Source of the DNA: Thioalkalivibrio sulfidiphilus
GTDB taxonomy: Bacteria; Pseudomonadota; Gammaproteobacteria; Ectothiorhodospirales; Ectothiorhodospiraceae
DNA length: 35,778 nucleotides
NCBI RefSeq assembly: GCF_000377945.1
Contig: NZ_KB898950.1
Span: 1-35,778, forward strand
Direction: 5' to 3'
Below are positions 26,335 to 34,177 of this stretch, piece by piece. Position 1 is the first letter of the stretch. Each line of letters starts with the position of its first letter. Below the pieces are notes generated by a model. That model made no database searches, was not told the DNA's origin, and saw only the letters and a program-made list of their open reading frames with translations. A program made the translations under genes and the position numbers.

Positions 26335-26360
26335 TGCAGTGCAACAATGCTGCATTGCAG
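26335..26360 (+). promoter_or_regulatory. Candidate PhaR operator at phaP
   Basis: TGCAGTGCAACAAT (26335-26348) is followed directly by CTGCATTGCAG (26350-26360), which fits the CTGC-N3-GCAG pattern I recall for PhaR sites. It covers the predicted transcription start, the right place for repression. Confidence 0.65.
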
Positions 26361-26400
26361 CATGATAGATCCAAACCTAGAACCCGTGGAGGGTAGCGCC

Positions 26401-26775
26401 ATGAAAGAAATGATCGAACTGATGAACAAGATGACCCAGGACGCCTTCGAGAACAGCCGTCGCCTGGCCGAGATCAACCAGAGCGCCATGGAAAAGCTCA
26501 TGGCCCAACAGGTGGCCCTGATGGACGCCTGGGTGGAGACCGGCGTGAAGAACCTGGAACTGGTGGGCAAGGCCAAGGGCTACCAGGATGTGGTGTCCGG
26601 TCAGGCCGAGCTGGCCCGCGAGTACAGCCAGAAGCTGATGGCCAGCGGCAAGTCCTGCGCCGAGGTGCTGACCGAGGCCCGCGAGGCCGCCGTGAAGCTG
26701 GTGGACACCGCCATCAAGAGTGCCGGTGAAGACGTCAAGCAGGCCACTGCCAGCGCCACCAAGCGTGCCGCCTGA
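26401..26775 (+). CDS. phaP: Phasin, PHA granule coat protein
   Basis: 124 residues, almost wholly helical, without membrane segments or signal peptide. The pattern MKEMIELMNKMTQDAFENSR at the start, the long amphipathic helices and the Ala/Lys-rich end (ATASATKRAA) match the phasin family, which covers PHA granules and controls their number and size. ATG 26401 follows GGAGGG; the much longer open frame upstream runs antisense through the TPR gene and is not real. The strong promoter and putative PhaR operator just upstream fit the usual control of phasins. Confidence 0.93.
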   Translation: MKEMIELMNKMTQDAFENSRRLAEINQSAMEKLMAQQVALMDAWVETGVKNLELVGKAKGYQDVVSGQAELAREYSQKLMASGKSCAEVLTEAREAAVKLVDTAIKSAGEDVKQATASATKRAA

Positions 26776-26808
26776 AAGTCTGAACACGCCCGAAAAGGAG
26801 GCGAAAAC

Positions 26809-27552
26809 ATGGTAAGGCGAGTCGCCCTGGTGACAGGGGGAACCGGTGGCCTCGGGACGGCCATCTGCCGGGAACTGACCCGGCAGGGCTGTCTGGTGGT
26901 CGCCAACTACCTGCCGTCGCTGGAGACCGAGGCCAGGGCCTGGCAACAGGCCCAGCTGGCCGAGGGCATCGAGGTGGAGATCGAGCCCGGTGACGTGTCC
27001 TCCTTCGAGGACGCCCGGGCCATGGTGGAATCGGTGGCCAAACGCATCGGACCCGTGGACATCCTGGTCAACTGTGCCGGCATCACCCGGGACAAGACCC
27101 TGCGCAAGATGAGCGAGCAGCAGTGGCGCGAGGTCATGACCACCAACCTGGACAGCGTGTTCAACGTCACCCGCCATGTGATCGATGCCATGGTGGAGCG
27201 GGGCTTCGGCCGGGTGGTGAACATCTCCTCGGTGAACGGCCAGAAGGGCCAGTTCGGCCAGTGCAACTACGCGGCGGCCAAGGCGGGAATCCACGGTTTC
27301 ACCATGTCCCTGGCCCAGGAAGTGGCCACCAAGGGCGTGACGGTCAACTCCGTCTCCCCGGGTTACGTGGCCACGGCCATGACCCTTGCCATGCCCGAAG
27401 AGGTGCGCAACGCCATCGTGGCCCAGGTGCCCATGGGGCGCATGGGAACGCCGGAGGAGATCGCCCACGTGGTGGCCTTCCTGTGCGATCCCCGCGCCGC
27501 TTACATCACCGGGGCCAACATCCCCGTCAACGGCGGTTTGTACATGTCCTGA
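26809..27552 (+). CDS. phaB: Acetoacetyl-CoA reductase (copy 2)
   Basis: 247 residues, a close paralog of the 23426-24175 product. It shares VTGGTGG near the start, NCAGITRDKTLRKM, the NISSVNGQKGQFGQ segment, and YAAAK with the catalytic Tyr and Lys. It differs mostly in residues 25-75. AAAAGGAGGCGAAAAC gives an excellent ribosome binding site before ATG 26809. It lies 33 bases downstream of phaP and before a strong terminator, so it should be induced together with the phasin. This gives two PhaB enzymes under different control. Confidence 0.94.
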   Translation: MVRRVALVTGGTGGLGTAICRELTRQGCLVVANYLPSLETEARAWQQAQLAEGIEVEIEPGDVSSFEDARAMVESVAKRIGPVDILVNCAGITRDKTLRKMSEQQWREVMTTNLDSVFNVTRHVIDAMVERGFGRVVNISSVNGQKGQFGQCNYAAAKAGIHGFTMSLAQEVATKGVTVNSVSPGYVATAMTLAMPEEVRNAIVAQVPMGRMGTPEEIAHVVAFLCDPRAAYITGANIPVNGGLYMS

Positions 27553-27579
27553 TGTGCCAATGACAGGACACCTCCTGCT

Positions 27580-27605
27580 GGGCCCCATCCGGGGCCCTTT
27601 TTTTG
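27580..27605 (+). terminator. Rho-independent terminator of phaP-phaB2
   Basis: A perfect 7-bp GGGCCCC/GGGGCCC stem (27580-27586 with 27591-27597), four-base loop and seven T residues, 28 bases after the stop codon. Confidence 0.93.
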
Positions 27606-27731
27606 TTCCGGGTGAGGCGATAGGCGCAAGGAGAGCGGGGTGAAAGGCGGGGGACAGCCCGGGGTTGATATACTCTGCGGCTGAACCATCCATTTCCCGC
27701 ACCACGCCACAGATCCTCCAGGAGCGCACCC

Positions 27732-28316
27732 TTGGCCACCTTTGAACTGCATCTCTCCCCCAGCGAATCCTCCCCGGTGATGATCAGGGCCGAGGGCGAA
27801 CTGCCCGAGTACGGCCAGGTCTGGATCTGGGACATGCTCTACGCCCGGGTGATGCACGAACTGGGCGACTGCAGCGAGGCGCGGGAACTGCGCGAGCAAC
27901 TGGAGCTCTGGGCGGTGAACATGTCCAGCAAGATCTTCCAGCCTTTCGACCACATCCGCAGCAAGGGGCACCTGGACATCGACCCCAAGCTCAAGCTGGG
28001 CGAGGTGAGCGGCCCGGCGCAGATGGTCAGGCTGGAGGTCCACGGTGCTGCCGGCGAACTGCCCGGCATCCGCATGGAGACCGGCGAGCTCTCCCGCGCC
28101 CTGCGCGCACGCATCCCGCTGGCCCTGGCCCAGCACTTCATCAACGCCAACGAGCTGTTCGCCAAGGAACTGCCCATCCACATCCTGGCGTTTCGCAAGT
28201 ATTACTCCGACGTGCGCACCCCGGATGCCGCCGAGAGCCTGGAAGAGGCGCCCATGTTCGCCATCCAGAAGGCCCTGGAATACTTCCAGAGCGCCAATCG
28301 CGGCACGGTGCAGTAA
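27732..28316 (+). CDS. Conserved-looking protein of unknown function
   Basis: 194 residues, acidic, probably cytoplasmic, with no signal peptide, membrane segment or cysteine cluster. I do not recognise the family. The N-terminal half has aromatic and acidic stretches (LPEYGQVWIWDMLYARVMHE), then an amphipathic helix (EARELREQLELWAVNM). The C-terminal half has FAKELPIHILAFRKYY and ends in a helix (MFAIQKALEYFQSA). No ATG is near; TTG 27732 is preceded by AGGAG seven bases upstream and is the best start. The gene is six bases from the DUF2007 gene, so the two likely form an operon. Confidence 0.75.
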   Translation: MATFELHLSPSESSPVMIRAEGELPEYGQVWIWDMLYARVMHELGDCSEARELREQLELWAVNMSSKIFQPFDHIRSKGHLDIDPKLKLGEVSGPAQMVRLEVHGAAGELPGIRMETGELSRALRARIPLALAQHFINANELFAKELPIHILAFRKYYSDVRTPDAAESLEEAPMFAIQKALEYFQSANRGTVQ

Positions 28317-28322
28317 GGCTGC

Positions 28323-28631
28323 ATGAAGCGGGTGTTCTTCGCCAGCGACCCGGCCGCGGCGGGCTTCATCCAGGGGGTGCTGGAGAACGAGGGCATCCAG
28401 TGCATGGTCAAAAACCGGCTGCTGTTCGGCGCCTCCGGCGAACTGCCACCCACGGAGTGCTGGCCGGAGGTCTGGGTCATGGAAGACGGGGACGAGGACC
28501 GTGCCCGGGAGATCATCGAGGCGGTCACGGCGGCGGGAGATGAGGGTCCCGGCTGGACTTGCCCGGGCTGCGGCGAGCAGCTTGAACCGGTCTTCACCCA
28601 GTGCTGGAACTGCGGCCGGGAGCGGGGCTGA
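28323..28631 (+). CDS. DUF2007 domain protein with C-terminal zinc ribbon
   Basis: 102 residues. Residues 1-70 (KRVFFASDPAAAGFIQGVLE, then EVWVMEDGDEDRAREIIE) match the small DUF2007 fold, described as a putative signal-transducing domain related to PII-like proteins. Residues 78-99 carry two pairs of cysteines (CPGCGE and CWNCG) spaced as in a zinc ribbon. The ligand or partner is unknown. ATG 28323 begins six bases after the preceding stop, and the pair ends at a long inverted repeat that probably terminates transcription. Confidence 0.85.
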   Translation: MKRVFFASDPAAAGFIQGVLENEGIQCMVKNRLLFGASGELPPTECWPEVWVMEDGDEDRAREIIEAVTAAGDEGPGWTCPGCGEQLEPVFTQCWNCGRERG

Positions 28632-28670
28632 CGTCCTTGCCTGTCTTCAGGATGCTGAATCAAAAGCCTT

Positions 28671-28760
28671 AACGCGAAGGCGCAAAGACGCAAAGTTCGC
28701 AAAGGTTTTTTAACAAGAAGATCTTTCTTCGCGTCCTTTGCGTCTTTGCGCCTTTGCGTT
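28671..28760. repeat. Long inverted repeat between convergent genes
   Basis: Arms of 25 bases (28671-28695 and 28736-28760, core AAGGCGCAAAGACGCAAAG) pair with one mismatch, and the flanking CAAAAGC/GCTTTTG extends the similarity. The loop contains a T run (28705-28711). It probably acts as a two-way terminator. Confidence 0.88.
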
Positions 28761-28781
28761 GAAGCTTTTGCTCCCGCCGCC

Positions 28782-29546
28782 TCACTCGACCGCGACCTTG
28801 CCCTCCAGCCGCACGATCTCGCCGGTGGTGCGGCCGGCGTCGGGGCCGAGGAAATACAGGTAGGGGGCGATGACGCTCTCCGGCGTCGGGTTCTTGTTGG
28901 GGTTTTCGCCTGGATAGTGCTGGGCGCGCAGCTGGGTACGCACTGGACCGGAGTCCACACCGTTGACCCGGATGAATCGCTCCCCCTGGTACTCGGCGGC
29001 GAGGATCTTCAGCATCGCCTCCTGGCCCGCCTTGGCCACGCCGAAGGCACCCCAGTAGGCCTTGGCGCTCTCATGGGCGGAGAACACCACCGCAGGATCT
29101 TCAGCCGCCTCCAGCAGCGGCAGCACCGCCCGGGTGAGCAGGAAGGGGGCGTGCAGGTTGGTGGTGATCACCCGTGACCAGAGCTCCACATCGTAGAGCT
29201 TGAGCGGGGTGAAGCCGCCGATCCAGCCGGCGTTGTGCACCAGCCCGTCCAGTCGGCCCAGTTCCTTTTCCACGTTCTGCGCCAGATCCTCGTGGTCCTT
29301 GGCCGTGGCGCCTTCCAGGTTCATGGGGTAGATGGCCGGCTGCGTGCCGCCTGCCTTCTCGATCTCGTCATAGACCGTCTCCAGGGCACGGATCTCCTTG
29401 TCCAGCAGGATCACCGTGGCACCCAGACCGGCGCAGGCCAGGGACAGGGCGCGACCGATGCCCATGCCGGCACCGGTGACGAGGATGACACGGTCCCTGA
29501 GCAGGTCGGGGGCGGGCTGATAGGCGAGCAGTTCTTCTGGGGTCAT
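28782..29546 (-). CDS. YciK-like short-chain dehydrogenase with altered active site
   Basis: 254 residues of the SDR superfamily, resembling E. coli YciK, whose substrate is unknown. The N-terminal LLRDRVILVTGAGMGIGRAL (about 16-35) is the nucleotide loop, LVHNAGWIGG is the NAG motif, and VFSAHESA holds the usual Ser position. In the segment AYWGAFGVAKAG the catalytic Lys is present, but the residue four before it is Phe168 rather than Tyr; the nearby Tyr is three residues out of register. Classical reductase activity is therefore doubtful. ATG 29546 is preceded by an A/G-rich stretch without a strong site. The gene lies 25 bases downstream of hpnE on the same strand and may be cotranscribed with it. 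Confidence 0.85.
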   Translation of the reverse strand: MTPEELLAYQPAPDLLRDRVILVTGAGMGIGRALSLACAGLGATVILLDKEIRALETVYDEIEKAGGTQPAIYPMNLEGATAKDHEDLAQNVEKELGRLDGLVHNAGWIGGFTPLKLYDVELWSRVITTNLHAPFLLTRAVLPLLEAAEDPAVVFSAHESAKAYWGAFGVAKAGQEAMLKILAAEYQGERFIRVNGVDSGPVRTQLRAQHYPGENPNKNPTPESVIAPYLYFLGPDAGRTTGEIVRLEGKVAVE

Positions 29547-29570
29547 GGTTTCGCGTTGCGTCAGAGGAAG

Positions 29571-30887
29571 TCAGGTGACGGGATGGCTGGCGAGGATGGC
29601 GCGGGCGCATTGTAAGCCATTGATCACCGCCCCTTCGAGGGTGGAGGGCAGACCGTTCTGCACGTGATCCCCGGCCAGCCACAGGCCGGTCAGGGCCGTG
29701 CGCATGGAGGGACGGTGCGCCTCGCAGCCGGCAGCGGCCTGGAAGGTGGCGCGTTTTTCCCGCACCACCCAGGCCTCGCCGGCGGCGGGCCAGTCCGGGT
29801 AGAGCAGGGCCAGTTCCGCGGCCACCTGCCGGGTCAGGGCGTCGTTGTCCAGCTCCATGTGGGGACCGGGACCCGAGATCACCACCGCCATGACGCCAGG
29901 ATTGCCGGTGTGTCGGCGGTCGAAGATCCACTGTGCGGTGAGGTCCAGGACGCCCACCATGGGCATGGGCAGGCGCACCTCGGGCGGGTAGCGCAGGTAG
30001 ACCGTGCAGATGGGCTCAAAGCCCAGGTGTTCCAGTCCGAGCACCACGTCCTTGAGTCCGGGCAGGCCGGTGCACAGGGCCGCGGTCACCCCGGCGGGGG
30101 TGGCCAGCACCACGTGCCGGGCCTCCAGGGCGAGCTCCCGCATGCGCACCCTGAGCCCGCCGCCATCGAGGGCTTCCAGGGCCGTGACCCGGTGGCCGGT
30201 GAGCAGGCGGCTGCCCCGGGCCTCGAGATAACGCCGTGCTGGTTCCGCCAGCACCAGATCGAGGTCCACCCGGGGGATCAGCAGGTCGCAGTGACGGCGA
30301 TGGCCGGTGAAGGCCAGGTTGAGCACCCGGGTGAACAGCCGCGCCGAGGCCGTTTCCACCGGGGTATTGAGGGCCGCCAGGCACAGGGGCACCCACAGGC
30401 CTCGGACCAGGTGATCCGGCTGTCCGCAGCGCTGCAGCAGGGTGGCGACCGTGATGTCTTCGGCCTCGTCCCAGCCCAGCATGCGGCGGATGCCGGGCAG
30501 GGCGCCCAGGGTCTCGAAGAATCCCACTCCCCGGGCGGAGAGCAGCCCACCCAGCAGGTGCAGGGGGGCGGGCAAGTACAGGGTGGACAGTGACAGGCCG
30601 CGGTGTTCCGGTGCGCGCATGGTCAGGTCCAGGGGCAGGCGCAGCAGGACCTCGGCCTCCGGGATGTCCAGGTGAGCGAGCAGCTCGAGCACATGACCAT
30701 AGGCGCCCAGCAGGATGTGCTGGCCGTTGTCCAGGGTCTGGTCACCGAGGCTCACGCTGCGCGCCCGCCCACCGGCCTGCGGCGCGGATTCCAGCACGGT
30801 CACCTCGCGGCCTGCCCGAGTCAGCTCCACGGCGGCGGCCAGTCCAGACCAGCCGGCGCCCACCACCACGGTATCCACGGGCCTCAT
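29571..30887 (-). CDS. hpnE: Hydroxysqualene dehydroxylase
   Basis: 438 residues of the flavin amine oxidase/phytoene desaturase family. HpnE turns hydroxysqualene into squalene in the three-step bacterial route. The FAD-binding VVVGAGWSGLAAAVELTRAG lies at residues 7-26, followed by ESAPQAGGRARSV. The C-terminal GLWLAGDHVQNGLPSTLEGA holds the second flavin contact. The start overlaps the end of hpnD by four bases (ATGA), so translation is coupled. Confidence 0.94.
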   Translation of the reverse strand: MRPVDTVVVGAGWSGLAAAVELTRAGREVTVLESAPQAGGRARSVSLGDQTLDNGQHILLGAYGHVLELLAHLDIPEAEVLLRLPLDLTMRAPEHRGLSLSTLYLPAPLHLLGGLLSARGVGFFETLGALPGIRRMLGWDEAEDITVATLLQRCGQPDHLVRGLWVPLCLAALNTPVETASARLFTRVLNLAFTGHRRHCDLLIPRVDLDLVLAEPARRYLEARGSRLLTGHRVTALEALDGGGLRVRMRELALEARHVVLATPAGVTAALCTGLPGLKDVVLGLEHLGFEPICTVYLRYPPEVRLPMPMVGVLDLTAQWIFDRRHTGNPGVMAVVISGPGPHMELDNDALTRQVAAELALLYPDWPAAGEAWVVREKRATFQAAAGCEAHRPSMRTALTGLWLAGDHVQNGLPSTLEGAVINGLQCARAILASHPVT

Positions 30888-31765
30888 GATGACGCACCCT
30901 TCAGCTGTTTCCGGTAGAGCTTTGCCCGGCGCTTTTCCAGGCGTGCCGTGCGCCAGGCGATCCAGAGCTTGCGGATCGGCGTGAGCCGGATGCGCCGCTC
31001 CAGGACCCGGTAGCCATCGGCCTCGATCTCATCCAGCAGAGTCTGGTAGATGGCCGCCATGATGATGCCGCTGCGCTGGGCGGGGCGGTCCACCTCGGGC
31101 AGTCGCTCGAAGGCGCGTTTGTAATAGTCCCGAGCGCGCCGGGCCTGGAACTCGAACAGGGACTTGAGGCGCTCCGAGGCCTGGGGCATCTGCAGTTCCC
31201 GGGGCTCGACGCCGAAACGGCGCATCTCGTCCATGGGGATGTAGACCCGGCCGCGCAGGGCGTCTTCGTGCACGTCGCGCAGGATGTTGGTGAGCTGGAA
31301 GGCCATGCCCAGGTCATGGGCGTAGCGGGTGGTCTGGCGGTCCTGGTAGCCGAAGATCTCCGCGGCCATCAGGCCCACCACCGAGGCCACCCGGTAGCAA
31401 TACAGGGACAGCTCCGTGAACGTGGGGTAGGCGTCGTAGTCCAGGTCCATCTGCATGCCGTCGATGATCTCCCGGAAATGCTCCTCCGGGAGATTGTAGC
31501 GCTCGATGGCCGGCAGCAGGGCCTTGCCCACCGGGTGATTCGGGTTGCCGGCAAACACCCGGGCGATCTCCTCCCGCCACCAGTCCAGTTTCCGGCGCGC
31601 GATGTCCGGCTCCTGGCATTCATCCACCACGTCGTCCACCTCACGGCAGAAGGCATACAGGGCGGTGATGGCCCGGCGCTGTTCCTCGGGCAGGAACAGG
31701 AAGCTGTAGTAGAAGCTGGACCCGCTGCGCGCGGCCTTGTCCTGGCAGTACTGTTCCGGTGTCAT
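30884..31765 (-). CDS. hpnD: Presqualene diphosphate synthase
   Basis: 293 residues of the trans-isoprenyl synthase family. It joins two farnesyl diphosphates to presqualene diphosphate. The two Asp-rich motifs that bind Mg-diphosphate are present: REVDDVVDE near 42 and DVHEDALRGRVYIP near 165. SSFYYSFLFLP and GMAFQLTNILRD are also typical. The frame is open upstream within hpnC; ATG 31765 overlaps the hpnC stop by four bases and fits the family length. Confidence 0.95.
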   Translation of the reverse strand: MTPEQYCQDKAARSGSSFYYSFLFLPEEQRRAITALYAFCREVDDVVDECQEPDIARRKLDWWREEIARVFAGNPNHPVGKALLPAIERYNLPEEHFREIIDGMQMDLDYDAYPTFTELSLYCYRVASVVGLMAAEIFGYQDRQTTRYAHDLGMAFQLTNILRDVHEDALRGRVYIPMDEMRRFGVEPRELQMPQASERLKSLFEFQARRARDYYKRAFERLPEVDRPAQRSGIIMAAIYQTLLDEIEADGYRVLERRIRLTPIRKLWIAWRTARLEKRRAKLYRKQLKGASS

Positions 31766-32661
31766 GGTGTTCTCGCAGTGGCGGTGCGGGCGGCGCGCGC
31801 CGGGAACAGGGCACCGCGCAGGATGACGGCGTAGTCGGCCAGGCGCAGACGGGGCCGGGAGAACAGGCTCGACTGCTGACGCTTGAGATGCCAGAGCACC
31901 CGGGCACCGGCCAGGGTGATGAGGCGGATCTCCAGGCCGAAGCGACCCTTGAGCATCCCGCCCAGGGGCGCGCCGGAACGCAGCAGCCGATCGGCGCGGG
32001 TAAACTGCAGGTGCATGAGGCGCTGCATACTCATGTCGGAGATGGCCTCGGCGATGTGCCGTTCGGTGACGCCGAAGCGGGCCATCTCGTCCTGGGGCAG
32101 ATAGATGCGCCCCATCTCGTGATAGTCCTGGCTCAGGTCCTGGTAGAAATTGATCAGTTGCAGGCTGGAACAAATGGCATCGGACCAGGCCAGGGAACGC
32201 TCGTCCGTGTGACCCACCAGGTGCAGCAGCAGGCGCCCCACCGGGTTGGCGGACAGGCGGCAGTACTGCATCAGTTCGCCGAAGTCCGCATAGCGCTTCT
32301 TGTTCACGTCCTGGCGGAAGGCATTGAGCAGGTCCTGGAACAGGGAGACAGGGAGTCCATGGCTGCGGATGGCATGGGCCAGGGCCACGAAGCCTGGATC
32401 GTCGTCCGGCCGGCCCTCGGCGGCGGCCAGCAGCTGCTGCTCCAGTGCATCGAGGGCACGCAGGCGTGCCTCGGCGGGCAGCGTACCCTCGTCGGCCAGG
32501 TCATCGGCACGGCGAGCGAACACGTAGATGGCCGCCACGGGACCGCGCAGCCGGGCCGGCAGCAGGCGTGAGGCCACGGGGAAATTCTCGTAATGGGCCC
32601 GGGCCTTGTCTATACACTGGGCATAGGCCCTGCGGATCTCACGGTCGGACGGGGCTGGCAT
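31762..32661 (-). CDS. hpnC: Hydroxysqualene synthase
   Basis: 299 residues, homologous to HpnD. It converts presqualene diphosphate to hydroxysqualene. The motifs are shifted relative to HpnD: ARRADDLADE near 49 and DLSQDYHEMGRIYLP near 175, with NPVGRLLLHLVG and LQLINFYQDL between them. It is the first gene of the hpnC-hpnD-hpnE operon. No squalene-hopene cyclase lies in the window, so the end product, probably hopanoids, must be completed elsewhere. The Ala/Arg-rich C-terminus looks non-catalytic. Confidence 0.94.
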   Translation of the reverse strand: MPAPSDREIRRAYAQCIDKARAHYENFPVASRLLPARLRGPVAAIYVFARRADDLADEGTLPAEARLRALDALEQQLLAAAEGRPDDDPGFVALAHAIRSHGLPVSLFQDLLNAFRQDVNKKRYADFGELMQYCRLSANPVGRLLLHLVGHTDERSLAWSDAICSSLQLINFYQDLSQDYHEMGRIYLPQDEMARFGVTERHIAEAISDMSMQRLMHLQFTRADRLLRSGAPLGGMLKGRFGLEIRLITLAGARVLWHLKRQQSSLFSRPRLRLADYAVILRGALFPARAARTATARTP

Positions 32662-32783
32662 TGCGAAGCGGGTGCCGACGTCGCGGCACGGGAACGGGAG
32701 GGAAACGATGAGTCAGCATGGGCCTCTGCATGGGGGGCGAGTCTACCACAGGACACCCGGTCTCAAGCTCCGGAGGGCGCCCC

Positions 32784-33536
32784 ATGGATGAACTGGAGAT
32801 CTACCGCGACACCCTGCTGTACCTGTTCCTGCTGATCGTCGTCACCCTGGTCACGGTGGTGCCCGCGCTCATCGCCCTGCGGCGCATGCGCGCCCGGGCC
32901 CGGCGCATGCGCACCGCGGGCAGCCGCCAGGGCTTCGAACCCTGGCCTGGCCAGCAGGTGCTGCTGCTCAAGGAACTGGTGCGTCTGGGGGTCATCGAGT
33001 CCATCGAGGCGGGCATGGTGTTTCATCCCCAGTACCGGGAGGAGGGCGGTCGTCGCTGGTGGCTGTTCGATCTGCTGAGCGGCCAGGCCCGCTGGCGGCG
33101 CTACCTGCTGCGCGATCGCGCCGCCGGCCCCATGCGCACCGTGGTGCTCATCTACAGCGACATCCTGGATGCGCCCTATCTCATGGTGGAGCCGGAAAAT
33201 CCCCGCTTTGCCGCCTTCGGCCACCTGGCCGACCGTGTGGAGACGCTCCATGACCTGGTGCCCCTGGAACTGCCGCCGGGCGTGCGGCCCGTGCCGGGTC
33301 TGCGGCTGCGTACCCACCCCGGCGAGAAGGATGAAGCCCTGCGGGTGGTGATGGAGTCGGGGGTGCTGGAGAGCCTGCGGCGGGAGCATGACCTGGCCCT
33401 GCGTGCCAGCGCCCGGGCCTTCGCGGTGATCCGTCCCCTCAGTCCCACGGAACCCCGGGAGATCGCCACGCTCCTGGGCAGCGCCGAGGTCCTGGTCTCG
33501 GAGCTTGAAACCGCGGCCCGCAGACGGGAGAGCTGA
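32784..33536 (+). CDS. Membrane-anchored protein of unknown function
   Basis: 250 residues. One N-terminal membrane segment (LLYLFLLIVVTLVTVVPALI, about 11-30) is followed by an Arg-rich stretch (RRMRARARRMR), so by the positive-inside rule the body is probably cytoplasmic. The rest is mixed, with WWLFDLLSGQARWRRYLL, a beta-rich centre (TVVLIYSDILDAPYLMVEPE) and a helical end (LLGSAEVLVSELETAARR). I recognise no family or catalytic motif. ATG 32784 is preceded by GGAGGG; the frame upstream is rejected. It is divergent from hpnC. Confidence 0.8.
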   Translation: MDELEIYRDTLLYLFLLIVVTLVTVVPALIALRRMRARARRMRTAGSRQGFEPWPGQQVLLLKELVRLGVIESIEAGMVFHPQYREEGGRRWWLFDLLSGQARWRRYLLRDRAAGPMRTVVLIYSDILDAPYLMVEPENPRFAAFGHLADRVETLHDLVPLELPPGVRPVPGLRLRTHPGEKDEALRVVMESGVLESLRREHDLALRASARAFAVIRPLSPTEPREIATLLGSAEVLVSELETAARRRES

Positions 33537-33589
33537 GGGTCATTCCCGGCACGATTCACCCTTGGTCACCCGCCCCGTTTTGTGGCTAA

Positions 33590-34144
33590 ATGTTCGCAAA
33601 CAAGAGAGCTGTCCGACCTTCCATGGCGAATCCCCGCCCCAAGCGGCAGACCCTGAGCTTCCGCCCCCTGCAGGAATCCGACTTCGCGGCCCTGCCACGG
33701 CTTACCGTGGACGAGGCCGAGGCCGCGCTCGTCTACTGGGAATGCAGCGAGCCCGGCAAGGCCAGCGCGGTGCGCGATCTGTTGCGTTCACGTCAGGACG
33801 TCACCGTGGCGGAGTTACAGGGCCGTGTGGTGGCGCTGGGTGCCCTCTACGAGGTGGAGGAAAGCCGCCAGGGCTACCTGGGTCCGCTGGTGGTGGACCC
33901 GGATTTGCGCAACCACGGCGTGGGCAGCGAGCTCATGGAGCATCTGCTGTACATCGCCTTTCGCAAGTATCGGCTGCGCGAGGTCCGGGTGCGACTGCTG
34001 GGCGAGAACGAGGATGGCATCATGCTGTGCTCGGAGATGGGCTTCCTGCCCTACAGCAACGAGGAACACCTGGGCTTTGACGGGCGCAGGCACGTGGTCG
34101 TGCAGATGCGCATCAATCGCAAGCAACTGGAAGACCTGGACTGA
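33590..34144 (+). CDS. GNAT-family N-acetyltransferase
   Basis: 184 residues. The fold starts near TLSFRPLQESDFAALPRLT. The acetyl-CoA-binding motif is GYLGPLVVDPDLRNHGVGSE (about 99-118), with the R/Q-x-x-G-x-G/A pattern as RNHGVGS, followed by the helix ELMEHLLYIAF. The substrate is unknown. The start is unclear: ATG 33590 has no ribosome binding site, and ATG 33623 (MANPRPKR) is about as good, giving 173 residues. It lies 53 bases downstream of the membrane protein gene and may share its transcript. Confidence 0.87.
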   Translation: MFANKRAVRPSMANPRPKRQTLSFRPLQESDFAALPRLTVDEAEAALVYWECSEPGKASAVRDLLRSRQDVTVAELQGRVVALGALYEVEESRQGYLGPLVVDPDLRNHGVGSELMEHLLYIAFRKYRLREVRVRLLGENEDGIMLCSEMGFLPYSNEEHLGFDGRRHVVVQMRINRKQLEDLD

Positions 34145-34177
34145 TCCGTCTGTACCGCCGCGCCAATGCACAGCGGG

